Assembly (NCBI GenBank): GCA_023079485.1
Contig: CM041084.1
Coordinates: 103,980,467-104,044,466 of the forward strand
From: Archilochus colubris
Lineage: Eukaryota > Chordata > Aves > Apodiformes > Trochilidae
Reading direction: 5' to 3'
Length of the DNA: 64,000 bases
Shown here piece after piece: positions 23,961 to 36,179 of the stretch. The notes beneath the pieces were generated by a model that made no database searches, was not told where the DNA came from, and saw only the letters and a list, made by a program, of their open reading frames with translations. The number at the start of each line of letters is the position of its first letter. Position 1 is the stretch's first letter. A program made the position numbers and the translations under genes.

Positions 23961-25656
23961 GCCACTCCAACTCTTCTCCTCCATGCTTTTACTCTGCTTC
24001 GACAGCTCAAATGGTTATTTATTATTTGTGGCTTCCCCGAGGCTCTTTTCCCAACACTCCTCCCCTTTCCCCCTTGGAAGGAAGCAGCCTTTTCATGTGG
24101 CAGGCAGATACTTCCCACTGGGCTGCAAATTTTGGTGGTCTGGCTGGAGTGAGTATCCTGACACTTTGGTTTGGAGGGATGTTACTGTATGGGTACACTG
24201 TTATCAATGGCAAACTGACCCTTAGCCTCAGGAGACCAGGCTGAGGAGACCATGTCACCCACGGTGACAAGGAGGTATGGAGATAAAAGTGACCAGAGGC
24301 AGGCTATTCCTACCATGTCCACAGAATGCATTCCTATATCATACCAACATACATTCATCCAGCAACTAAGAAAGGTGCCCTAGTTTTGAAATTCTGAGGG
24401 CAACTGCATTCAGACTCAGGATTTATGTGATTATCCTCTTTATGTGGATCACAGAGCCCTTACTGGTAATCAGAAAAGATGAAGCAAACTCTACTGCTTT
24501 TCTAATTCACTACTACTCTTGTCTTTGACTAGGTTAGGCAAGGTTGTCCATTACCATTACAGAGCCCACAAAAGTATGGAAAGCAGAATACAGCAGTGGA
24601 AAAGACCACATTGCCCAGCAGCCTGAACCCCTACCAGTTCACCTAGAAAGAGTGATCTACCAAGGTAATTTCTACTAGGAAAAAGAGGAAAAAAGAGTCT
24701 ATATTTGCAACAGTATCAGATCATGTGCCCCCTCACCCAGTCTTGCAGGATTTCCTGAGTGACCCATCAGATGGCTTGCTTTGGTGATGTGAAGAGATGT
24801 TCTTGTATCCAGTTGTATCAGGCCACCTACAAACACCCTCAAACCCCCACAGGAATGCTAATGACAACAAATTACCATTTTTCTTCACCAGGATTGAGAA
24901 CAATGTCTTCTTAGTAGCTATGCTTTACATGTACATCTCAACTTACTAATGCCTAGGGTGGATAGTAAGTATGATACTGTGAGGAAAATTATGGGTCCTT
25001 CTGTTATGCCACCAAAGCTCTTGGTGACAATTAAGCTACTCAAAATATATATAAAAAAAAAGGGTCAGGCTTGTACTTAGAGGCATTATATCCCTTCTTT
25101 TCTTCTATTCAGAAGCTGCATGTCACCCTTTACCAGCTTGAAGCTGTGACGAGGTGAACAATCCCAAATCACGGGACGGTACTAACAGCAGCAACTCTGA
25201 AATACAAGAGCTGTGTTTCCTGGTGAGCAGTCAAATCCCATGGTACAAAGTCTGGGGAGAAAAGCCAGCGTGCTCCTGTTCCAAGCATGGTGCTAGTTAA
25301 TGTTGGACTCACTTTTTTCAAACCTCACCATGCTAAGGGGTCTTTCATTTGAGACTCCATGACTTCCCTTGGTCTTGATGGAAGATGCACATAAGAGCAG
25401 GGTGCACAGGAGATGTGTGTCCCTTGGCAAGGCAGGGGAGCAGCAGCAGAGCCACCTGCTATGGCCACAGCCTGCTGCCTGCAGCAGAAGTTCAGTGATG
25501 CCTCGAGTGCTTCTCTCCACAGAGGGCTTGCACAGTCTCTTTCTGTAGCCATCACAAGCCAACTGAGCAATTTGGTGCTGCCATGTTCTGCCTTGCAGAT
25601 AAGATGGATATCCCTCATCATTTGTGTCTGTAACTTTATGGAATTCTTGTGGAGAC
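23961..25656. other. Unique noncoding DNA
   Basis: An ATG with good context at 23872 opens a 117-codon frame to 24225 that shows no recognisable domain (see rejected items). Beyond 24250 nothing coding is seen. Overlapping open frames at 25293-25751 on both strands are shadows of each other without family resemblance. Confidence 0.5.
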
Positions 25657-25681
25657 AAAAAAAAAAAAAAAAAAAAAAAAA
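25657..25681. repeat. A25 tract
   Basis: Twenty-five uninterrupted A. Confidence 0.95.
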
Positions 25682-28257
25682 GCCTTGGATAAATAATAGT
25701 GGGAAGACTTATTCTCCAGAACTCCTCATATTTAGTGATCTGAAGGGTTGATGTTTAGGGATCAGAAGGCTTCATGTGGTATTTGTGACATTCAGTGTGC
25801 TGCCAGCTGTGCGGTTAGTCCCATTTTGGCTGAAAACGTGCTAATCCATTAAAAACTCAGGCTCTGCTTATAGACTTCCAGTTTTAAATATGGCTCAGTC
25901 AACACAACTCCCCAAGCCTTTCTGGGTTTTGTTCTACAGGTGGTAACACAAAAGGTTGTGATTTTCTATGGAAAAGCTGACCACTGTTTTCCATGTGAAG
26001 GAATCTCATTGTCCATGTTTTCTGCTTAGGACAACACAAACACTTTAGACATGAAACACATCCTTTCCTTCAAGCACTTCCAAATTATCGTTTGCCTGTG
26101 TATGTTACTGTGTTTATATCCAGATTTATGAGTTTTACAGATGGGCAGGAACAGGAGGTGGATGGACACCGAGAGCCAGAAGAGATATAGAAGGAAGTGA
26201 TCAACTTGGAGCCCAAGCAGACACAAATACACATCTCTCTCTGGAAACTTAGAATGCACCAAAGTACAGATTTAATCACACACAACTGAGTTTGAACAGG
26301 CGTCACTTGTGTGCTCCTCTCCTGAAACTCCAGAAAAGATTTCAAAATAGCTCTTTGTTTACTCACTGAACATCACGCAGTCCTTCTGCTTGGTCTTTCT
26401 TAAGCCAAAAATCACTGCCAAGTCATAAGCACATTGTTATGCATAAGACATAACTTTACAACCAGTTGATGCAAATAATAATTGTTAAGAAAGAACAGCA
26501 GCAAAAAGCTAACAACCTTGCCTATTACATAGCTATTTCCATGTATTTAATTTTTACAATGAGCTTTAGAAGAATAACTAGGGTCAGTGGCATAGTTAAA
26601 ATATAGAAATGTGTATCACTACACATCTGTATATTCAAAATCAAGCAAGTGTAAACGTTATTGAAAATGTACAGTGCCAACACTGTCTACACCAAAACTC
26701 CACTGAGGCTCTATTTTTAATTCCTACAGCTTTACCTCCCAAAATCATGTGATTATATGATAATCTCGGCTTTTCCATCTTCATGTTTTCAATGGAAATA
26801 TTGAACATATATACATGTGGGCCACTACATCAGGATGCAGGGGAACAGGCCTATTCAGACAATACTTAAAAATGTATTGATGTTTAAGAGAACAACACTA
26901 TTTGAGGATAAAAACATCTTAGTGTCTAGCACCATTCTCTTAAATCATGAATGTTCATGAAAGTTCATCTCCTTATGCTGACAGGCAGCTGCGAGGGAAA
27001 AAACTGAGCAACACACAGAGTCCCATCTCATCCTGCCTATGATGCTGGGAGTCATGAATATCCCTTGATCAAGTCACACACAGGATGAGATAGTAGAAGA
27101 CTGATTCTCACCCTTTGATTCCTTGTTTTCATTTTACTATAAAAGACCCTTATCTTTGTCAAGCAAGAGCAGGAGTTCCTCCATTGGCACACATGCAGAA
27201 GAAATCTCTTTGGCTCTGACAGGGCCTTGTCATCTTTCTCCGCCTGTCAGTCTACCCCAGATGTATTCCTGTAGACTTGCTGATTTTGTGCATAGCACCA
27301 GCTGAAATTTGAAACTTTCCAAAATTCACACAAAGAAAAGAACATTTCTGTCTGAAGTACTTTTATGGCAAGTTTCACAAACCCTTCCAATCACATTTGG
27401 ATTTAGCAGCTGGGTTTTTGTTGTTTTTTCTCTCCCTCTTTCTTCTGGTGACATTGCCAAGCTGTGTTCTAATCTGGTGGGCACTGGGGGAATGAAACAA
27501 AAAAGCACTGAAGGGCTTCTGGTAAACTTGAATTTCTCTGAGGCAAGGACTTGTGCTGTGAAGCAGTCAGAAATCCAAGGGCTCTCTCCCAGTGCGTGCA
27601 CTTTGCCATTGAGGGGGCTATGTCATTTCTTTGAAGCAGGCTCTATTTTGATGGGCAAAACACCAGAGGATGACGTAAACCTCTAAGGATGATTACTTGA
27701 GTCCCTTGTCCCGCTTATTCTCAAAAAAAAAATGCCTTGAAAATCTTTCGAGTTGCTGATCTTTTGTCTGGCAGCAATGAAAACAAGAGAATGTTACTGG
27801 TTGCAGAGCAGCTGAATCAAAGGACAGGCACAGGGAAAAGTTCTCTATCATGTTTTCTTGTCCTCAGTACAATTTGTCCTCTTTTTTTTTTTTTTTTTTC
27901 TGGGGAGGTCTTCAGATAGAAGTGCAGCTTGGTGGATACTATGCAAGATCTAGACTATGTAGGGTGCACTTTGTCTTGGTCTGACACTGCAAGTTCAGTG
28001 CTGTCCCCAAAGTGTCCATGGTCCTCCAGACTGCCACCCACCTGGAACTGGTTGGCCAGGCTTCTGGATCAGCTTTGTAGCTGCTAATGAACATGCAGGA
28101 ATGCTGTAATGCTGTATGTTTTGGCCCAGCACCTGTGCATGTATGGAACCCAACGAAGGTGCACAGGAGCCCTCTGTGCAGACCCTGTTGCAGGGGTCTG
28201 AGGATTTTGACTGTCACATGATGAAATGCTTGATGTGCTTGACATTTTGTAAATGAC
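25682..28257. other. Unique noncoding DNA
   Basis: AT-rich; no gene or transposon is recognised. 26400-26830 carries many AT-rich factor-like sites, including an ATGCAAAT octamer near 26470, but without retained CpG clusters. A T18 tract is at 27882-27899. Confidence 0.5.
27882..27899. repeat. T18 tract
   Basis: Eighteen uninterrupted T. Confidence 0.95.
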
Positions 28258-28280
28258 AAAAAAAAAAAAAAAAAAAAAAA
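28258..28280. repeat. A23 tract
   Basis: Twenty-three uninterrupted A followed by a short GA stretch. Confidence 0.95.
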
Positions 28281-28365
28281 GAGAGAAATATATGTGCCTG
28301 AGTATCATGATATAACATAAATTTCTAATCTTAATTTCTGTCTTTTCCACCAGTTAATCCACAAT

Positions 28366-28399
28366 TCTTCTTAATACCCTCCTCTTCTTAATACCCTCC
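28366..28399. repeat. Exact 17-bp tandem duplication
   Basis: The unit TCTTCTTAATACCCTCC occurs twice head to tail without a mismatch, which points to a recent slippage or repair event. Confidence 0.97.
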
Positions 28400-29619
28400 T
28401 TAATAGCCACCCATCATTCCCATTCCCAGAACAAAACATCCAAATTCCCAGCATTCTTATGGCAAACTACCAAAGTCAAACTAATAATCTGGGAATTTTT
28501 CCACTTTTCCCAAATTGTTCACAATGTGACTATTGCATTATATAACAAAACCAATTTATACTCATGCTAGGATGCTTGGGTTATGGTGTATTTATCCAAT
28601 TTGATTCTGTACACACTCCAAAATTACATTTGTTGTGGGAGGATCTGAGTTTCTTGCAGTGATGTATTAAGAACTATCCTCTTCTTCCAGCAGCAGAAAG
28701 TCTGCAGGGGAAGGTAATCTGGAATTAGACACAAATAAGACACAATACAGAAAATCTCACCAGTACTAGCTGTGGACAGCAGTAAACTCATGCCTTGAAG
28801 AGGATATTTCATTCCCTGCCATTGGTCAAGGACTGGTAAGTTCCACTTACTGTGCAGAGACAGTTTTCCTTTTCTTATTAAGGGTCCTGTTAGACTAGAA
28901 GACTTTTGACAGCATCTTTCATCTCAGAGTTTAAATGCAAAGCTTTTAGATTCTCCACTCAGGACAGAAGAACATAGAGATAGTTAACAAGACTATAAGC
29001 TTGATCAAAATTCTGATGAGAGGACAGTGAAATAGGACAAATCTAGAATAGCCTCAGCCATGGAGAAAACACAGGACCACCATCTGCACACAGTGATTCT
29101 CTGAAGGCTTTCTCCATACATCCTGCATTGCTGTAGCCTGGCCAGGAAATGAGAGAGGCATGAATAACTGGAGCTATATCACTGATTGTCAGAGTGGGAG
29201 AAAAAATCTTGATCAGCTCCACACCAAAGTGGGAATCGCTCTTGCTTAAGCCTCTTAAGTAAGCCTAAATCCAAGAACAAAATGAAAGTGAAAACCAGAC
29301 CCTTACTCAGAATCATTATAAGGAGCATCACATGCTATAGAGCAAAAATCAGACATGAAGGCATAGCACAACTTCCAGGGGATGTGAAATAATGAGACAT
29401 TCTTCTGCAAGTATATTGATCCAAACTGTTTTTTTATTTCAGTCTTAGGTAAAAGATTCACATGTGATCAAATGTTAAATGCTGGGAAAGGAGTGCTGGC
29501 AAAAGTGCTGACAAAAAACCTCATTGGTCAAAAGTCTTTCTTACCTCATTAATTTAGGGGTAAAGTAGAAAATGGCAGATTGTTGCTGGCTGTGCAGTTG
29601 TAGTAAGTTTCACCTGGTG
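28400..29619. other. Unique noncoding DNA
   Basis: Nothing recognisable. Confidence 0.5.
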
Positions 29620-30935
29620 AAATTCACTTCTACAAATTTAGAAAGTCGATCCCAGTGATCTGAAAACTCCTGGTAGATGGAAGAAATTGTAGACTACCAG
29701 AAAAGAGCAAATATTGTACTTGTTTTATAAGGAGAAGTCCATGAACCATAGCCTGTCTCTTGACTTTTATTTCCAGAAAAATAATAGAACAAAATACTCC
29801 AGCCAGAGCATCAGATGACAGTCAAACTACTTGGGAGGTAACAGCTGCAGAGGAACACAGAGTTGTCAAACAAACACTAGCTGTGTTAAACCCAATTTAT
29901 TTTTCTTCTCCAGCAGGCTATGAGTCTTCGTGAGTTGATGTCACATACCTGGATGTTAGCAAGGATTTTGACACTGTCCTGTGTGACAGTTTCCTCAGGA
30001 AATTGTAAGAAAGCATGAGTTAGTTAAAGCTATTGAAAGGCAGGTGCCACTTGGAAAACTCTACTCAGAAAGTAGCTGAAACTAGGTCATTGCCAGACCA
30101 AAAAGTTTCTTTGACAGCAGGACCACAGGGGTCTGTCTTGGGTCAACATTTTTATTCAAAACTTGGAAAATTTAGAAGGGATTTCTCACTTCTTGGAAGA
30201 GGCTGGAAACATTTTGAGAGGCCAGACTGGAATTCAAAAGATCTTTACACATTGAAGAAACAGTATTTAAAATAATATTATCAGTAAGGTCTAGAGTAAA
30301 GTACTACAGCTAGAAAGACATTCTCAGCTGTCAAAATGTAAGTGAAGGGAAGATTGGAATAGGTAACAGTTCTTCTAAAAATGAATTAGAGAATGTGAGA
30401 GACCACACATTGAGGATGAGTCAATCTTATGATACTAATGCAAAATAAATAAATTTTTAAAAATCGTCTCTATTATGGGCATTTTTAAAAGGGAACAATT
30501 TATTTAAAGCTCAAAGAAATGCCTGCCCTCTGCTCAGCACCTAGGAAGCATCTGTCAAAGAACTGTGTCCATATTGGACAGCCATTTCAGAGCAGACTTG
30601 GACTAACTGAGGAAAGTGAAGAATAACCAGAGGTTTAGACAACATAACTTTTAGAGAAATAATGAAAAAAATGGGGCTGCTTAGTCCAGAGGGGACATGT
30701 GATAATGCTTTTCAAATATGCAGCTGCAAAGAGTAAAAAAGAAAGTTGTCTTTTTTTCATTCGAGATAGGGCAAGAAAATCTGTGATGAAATTTGCGGTG
30801 TGGGATATTTCTGTCAAATACACAACAAAGATTTTCTAATGACAAAGGCAGTTGATGACTGGCACAGATTGCTACAACTCCTGTTGACTACTGATGCTCA
30901 AGAATAATTTGAGTGTTCCTCTCTTTCAGGCAAAT
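29620..30935 (+). mobile_element. Ancient CR1/L3-like LINE fossil covering most of the RT
   Basis: Several reverse-transcriptase landmarks of the CR1/L3 clade follow in the right order on the plus strand. Near 29690-29790 is a decayed 'W...AN.V.LF' and '...PVS.S.I..KI.E' stretch with a nearby 'aaaataatagaacaaa'. At 29946-30005 a frame reads YLDVSKDFDTVLCDSFLRKL, the A box with its catalytic aspartate. At 30117-30143 another reads AGPQGSVLG, the B box. Near 30380-30440 is a 'gaggatgagtcaatcttatgatactaatgcaaaa' region equal to the post-catalytic part. From 30620 to 30720 come the 'ggtttagacaacat' and 'gaggggacatgtgataatgcttttcaaata' blocks, equal to the KRGD-type C-terminal part, and 30850-30935 resembles the 'W..LL.....' end. 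The YADD-type box is not clear. Frames are broken many times. The order makes the call secure; the subfamily is not known. Confidence 0.72.
29946..30143 (+). pseudogene. Reverse-transcriptase core remnant (A and B boxes)
   Basis: Here the LINE fossil still encodes two conserved boxes of the RT domain. The first (29946-30005) contains the aspartate that binds magnesium in the palm, in a YLDVSKDFD context. The second (30117-30143) is the PQGSVLG loop. They are in different frames and stops separate them, so no protein can be made. Confidence 0.7.
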
Positions 30936-33900
30936 CACAAAGTTAATACTTTTCAATTCAGTGGTCCCTAAGTTTCTGCAAACAGCAGGGAACCCAAGAG
31001 AACCCTTAGTCCACAGGAGAAACTGATCAAATCTGATGCATGCCACCCATGAAAGGGAGCACATCTAATGCCACCACTTCAAAAATCCTTTCTTGTATCA
31101 GTATTTTCTGGGTAATCAGTGACTTTACCTTTCAGCAAATAACCTTAATCTATGTATTACTGTCATGCAGATAAAGTCATCTTGGTCACGTTAGCCAAGA
31201 AGTAGGACCATACAGCAAAGCTGATCAGAACTATATGCCAGAAGTGTGAGTCATCAGCCTGATAGGAAGATACTGAACAGCAGAGGAGAAAGAACTGAAC
31301 CTTGAAGGACTTGATAAGTGCAAGGTCCTACAGCAGAAATGTAGCTTGCTATGTATAATAGTCACTGGCATCACTCTAAGAGGGACCTGAACGTTTAGTA
31401 CATTACCCTGGCCCCTGTTAACACTCTCAAGTGAAATAGGAGTGTCTTCAGGTCAAGAATGTAAAATGTTGAAGAAAGATCCAGGAGGATGAAAATGGAT
31501 GGCTGTTTTCTATCTATTGACAAGGAGAGATCATCCATCAATGCCACTAAAGTGGCTTCATCTCAGTGTCCTGGCCTCAATCCAAATTGTGCCATTTCTC
31601 CTCTTAATTAATATCCATGCTACTTGTAACTGTACACATTGTATTTCATCTCCCATCAGATGCTGGCCTGAGCAAACGGACATATATTCTGATCTACAGT
31701 ATGCCTACAGTCAATGTATACTCCACATTTCTTTCTCCCTATTGGACTTTTCATACAGCAGATGTGCCAACACAGAATTCAGAATTCATTCAGAAGCAAC
31801 ATTTCTCACATTTCTAGAATGAAACTGAAATACCCTGTTGGAAATAAAGACAAATAATATTATCCAATAAGTGAATGCCAAGGCTGAAACCTTTGTAAGC
31901 ACTCTTAGGCAATTCCTTAAAAAAAAGAGAGATCCATTATGCCCTAACCTGCACTTTGTCACCAGTGTTGTTCCACTGTCAAGGTAAAGAACTGAGGAAT
32001 GTCTGCAGACTTGTTATGACATTAATCATATTAAACAAGGCATGTGAACAACAACCACAATTAAACTGCAGCAATCAAAGACATAGGAAGCATTTACATT
32101 TTGGAAGACTATAAAGTGGTATGTTTTGCTTAGAAATCACAAAGGCTGTGTCAATCTGTAAGCAAGGATTATACACACATCCTTCCTAAAAAGTCACCCT
32201 ATCTCAAGCAACATTTGTCTGCATTTCCAAAGAAGACTCACAAGGTACTAAAAACGTGACCCTGGTACACAGTGGTGTACCCTCTCCAAACTAATGAAAT
32301 ACAAAGAGTCTACACCTACCTCCTAGTATTCACTTCTCATATGGATAGCAGAAAAATGCCCACCAAATAGCCAAGCTAAATAACTTTTAGGCTCCCTGTA
32401 CAGAACTATAGTGCCTCCCAAACTTCTTGTTTGCTGTTAGGAATACTGATGGGCTGACATGAAGCACTGTGAACACATCAGCACTGACGAAATAGGGCTT
32501 TTTCCCCCCCAGAGGAGAAAAAAAGGTATTTCTAATATTTCTATTATCTTCTAATACCTTCATATTTCTATGTGAGAAGTCTGAACAGCGAAGTGAAGAT
32601 ACTTATCCTAATGTGAGGTTGTTAGGAGCTCCAGAGAGCTCAGATTTGTAGTCAGGGCAAATCAGAAAATGATACTTAGCCACTCTACCTAGAGCTTGGT
32701 GACAACCAAGTGCTCTTAGGCTTCTAAAGTATTCAGCCCTTGGCTCTAACATGAGAACTTTTTAATGTAAATCTTCAGTGACTATACACAGCAAAATCAT
32801 TGTCAAAACATTGGGTCTTTAGCTTCCAGTCATAAAGGAGGTTACCAACTATGACTGAAAAGTGCTTTGCACATTTTGGGTTGCAACATGGCTCCTGAGG
32901 ACGACACTATGAGAACCAACTTGCTCAGGTACTGCTTTAAACAACAGATGAGATCTTTACAAACAGGGCATGGGGAATGAAACATGCATGTGCCTACTTT
33001 TAGGGACCCATCTGTGCAAGTCACTACTGCAACAGGAAGATTCATTAACTTTATTACTGGCATTTTTCTGATCTGGGAAGATGCTGCCCACTGCTCTGGA
33101 TTTTAAGTTCAGGAGCAACAGGTTTGTCAGCTGTGTCCCCCTAAAACCAAAGCTTTGCTCTCTTCCTTACTACTCTAAATAACTTTGAGTGCACAGAACA
33201 TTTACTAGCAATATTCCAAAAATTATAATACCTTCCTTGGCTTTCCCATGCTTAGAAAGTATGCAAAGCTGTAAATAGTAATGTGGTGATTACAGCTGTC
33301 TTTGAGCTACAGGTCAGACAGACCTGCTCAGAGAAGTCACTCACTGGCTCCCCAGCTTCAAGGACACTACTCACAGTCTTTCTTCTCTGAGGTTAAGCTG
33401 GCCCACTGCCACTGTAAACACAAAATCTCACTTCCATGGTTGAAAGATTAAATATCTGATTAAAATTTCTGGCCGCTAATTTGTTGAACTTGGCCATAGG
33501 GGTAAATTTGAACTACATGATACTCAATTCTACGTGCTCAGTAGTAGGGGGAGAAGAGGAGAAGGGGGATGTTTTATTTCATAGAACAGCAAGGAAGTCA
33601 CATCCTAGCTAAAAAACCAAGATGGAAGATAAGATTCAGCCATGTCCAAATGAAGAGGTGAACTGAGCTTGGGCAGGTTGCCCTCCTTGGAGCAGCCCCA
33701 CAGGAATGGGGCTCCATGCAACCAAATCAAGGTGTGAAAACTGTGTGCAGCCCTTTGAGATGCAGTGCCTTGCTTCCAGCAACATGGCTGCAAAACTGTG
33801 CCAAAGGCAGAGTTTAGGGACAGTCTGCAGCTGAGGCTGAGCTCAGCAAGGTACATAAGTGGGACATCAGGAACTTCACAATCTTTATGAAGAACTCAAA

Positions 33901-34925
33901 CTACCACCTGATCCCTGGTTCATCACACTTTGGAAATCTCACAGCCTCCATAACCTATTCCTCCAGGATTTTTCCTTAGTAAAGAGACCTGAGCAGCCCA
34001 TTCCCTCTGTCAGAGTCCCTGAAGGAGCTGGGGTGTGCTCAGCCAGCGTTACATGTCTGAAACTTCAGACAAGTTCTGCAGATTATAACAAAATGCAAAG
34101 GATGAGTTCAGGGTTTTTTTGTGCTGCAGAGTCCAGGCAATACTGAAGAATAATGATTTTTATTTCTTTTTTAGACACAGAAAGCAGTTTCTTTTCAACT
34201 GCAAATCTGCTCCTCGCCAAATTTCATCATTTGCTCTCTGCAAGTTATGTTAAAGTTCTGCAAAAGAAAAATCTGGAATTTTTTTATAATGGAAGATGTT
34301 AGGCAGCTTTAAAAGAAGAACTTCTGGTGCTCCTATACAAACTCTTTATTGTTGTGGCTTTATTTGACACAATGGTTTCAGCCCTGATCCTCATACTATA
34401 ATCTTGGAGCTGTTCTAATAAGATAGGAGCCACAAGCAAATCACCTTTTCCCACAGGTGTTATAATTTCCATAGAAAGTATCTGAAAAAAAAATTCCAAT
34501 CTACTTACAGTCATCACTGCAAGGCTCCCATCACTTCGTTCAAAATGAACTCAAGTGCTTATGTTTAGAAAGCTACAGATTATATAAAACCTATGGCTTT
34601 GTTCTGGCATTCTTCACCTGTTTTTCCCACACACCTGTGAAGGTTTAGCAGGGGATGACCCCAGGGACAACTTTTCAACATTATTTTAACATGTTTTCAA
34701 TAATCATATTCTTTTGGGACTCTCTTTTCACTGTAGTCTTCTCAGATACTTAATGCTGCAATAATTACTCCTACCAACCACATTGCCTTTTTTTTTTTTT
34801 TCCTGTGCAGCAATGATAGAGTTATGTTTTTCCTAAATGTGTGCAAATCCCCAGCATGTGTTTTATCTCTTCAGATTCAGTACAGCGAGGACAGACCCTG
34901 AACAATCTTGACTCAGGCTGGGCAA
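30936..34925. other. Unique noncoding DNA
   Basis: No gene or clear repeat. 33440-33540 is AT-rich with 'ggccgctaatttgttgaac', weakly enhancer-like. Open frames near 31499-31822, 33605-33856 and 33859-34146 show no family resemblance. Confidence 0.5.
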
Positions 34926-34949
34926 TGACCAATTTGTCTTAATTGGTCA
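34926..34949. repeat. Inverted repeat with two CCAAT motifs
   Basis: TGACCAATT and AATTGGTCA are perfect 9-bp arms around a six-base loop (TGTCTT). Each arm contains a CCAAT pentamer in opposite orientation. Confidence 0.9.
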
Positions 34950-35714
34950 GTGAAAGCTCATGGCATTGCTTCTGTTCCCAGCATCAGGTTTCATTCAACA
35001 AAGTCAATGAGACATATCCATGTACTTAAAGTTAGTAAGTATGTTTTTGAATTGGGGCCTGATTGTTCTTCAGCGCAAATATTGACATTTCTCCCCAAAT
35101 CAGCTTTCCATCACACATTTGTGCCAATAAATGTCACTGCTCAAATGGGAAACAAATACACAAAGCTACAAATACAGCCAAAGCAAATTAACTCAAGCAG
35201 ATACCCCTGGGCAACATTTTGCTTTGCCACCAAATCGCTGCAGGCAGTGATGGGAGGGAGCCTACTGTGCAAGTTTAATGGCAAGAAAATTTCCATGACC
35301 TGAGGAGCTGGGAGCCCTTTGCAGAGGCAACCAGGATGCCCTTGATACTTGCCACCCACAGTTAAATCTCTCCTGCCATCAAGAGGGTCTTGCTTGCGGG
35401 TGCAGAGTAAGTAGGCAGAGGCCACCTAGAAGTATTTTTTTTATGTAGCTGGGCCACTGGCAGAAAACCAGGGGCAAATTGTAACAGGCAGGTAGGGTGC
35501 CTGAGCTACTACTGCTGCTGATGCATAAAATTGATTTGCAGATGGCCCATGAGCTTCTTGTAGTCTATAGATGCTTTTCCAATGCCAATCCAACAGGTAG
35601 TTTCCATTGTGGATGTGCTACTAAACTAAAAGGCACAGTTTTGCTATAAAGGCCTGTTGCTGAGGGGAATATTCATCAGCAAGTCTTGGATGCTTCCATT
35701 CAAAAAAACAGTTG
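34950..35714. other. Unique noncoding DNA
   Basis: Nothing recognisable. Frames on both strands at 34950-35425 overlap each other and look random. Confidence 0.5.
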
Positions 35715-35764
35715 TTTTTTGTTTTTTTTTTTCTTTTTTTCTTTCCTTTTTTTTTTTTTTTTTT
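35715..35764. repeat. T-rich low-complexity block
   Basis: T-runs broken by single G or C, ending in T18 at 35747-35764. Confidence 0.95.
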
Positions 35765-36179
35765 CCATTGGCCCACATTCTTTTGTAATATTGTCATGTC
35801 CTGTTATGTTTATCCCAGCAGTTGCCATACCCCAGCATGGCTGGACAAGCCTGGTCTTCTTTCTGTCCCAGAGATGAAAAAGACATCAGTCTTTGCTGCT
35901 TGGAGCTCTCTGCACAGGGAGAGGGAAACCTGCAGTGCAGAGGGAAAACAGAGAAGCAGACTCAGCACCACACTTCAGAGCAAAATATGCAACTTGATAG
36001 CTTGAAAATGTCATTGGCTGGAAGGCAGCCCTTTACCTTTAAGAGTATTTAAAGTATGTTAACTACAGACCAAAAGAATACATTGTAAACACAACATAAT
36101 AACTCTCTAATAGAAGAGAGAGGGGTTTTATTTACCTACCAGAGACATTTGATTATCAAGCAAAATTGCCTCCTGAAAA
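35765..36179. other. Unique noncoding DNA
   Basis: Nothing recognisable. Confidence 0.5.

Noticed and set aside
23872..24225. 117-codon plus-strand frame starting with ATG in good context within the CpG island
   Set aside because: No recognisable domain or signal, low-complexity Ser/Leu/Pro content, a possible splice donor inside it (24148), and GC-rich DNA gives long chance frames. The longer frame upstream to 23623 has no ATG at its start.
25657..25681. Long A-tracts (also at 18371, 28258, 39150, 52336) as tails of processed pseudogenes
   Set aside because: No recognisable gene copy precedes any of them and no flanking target-site duplications were seen; they look like simple repeats.
31260..31330. 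Stretch resembling the 'tactgaacagcag...accttgaaggac' part of an RT B box
   Set aside because: Only one short block fits, with no neighbouring blocks in order, unlike the four fossils listed.
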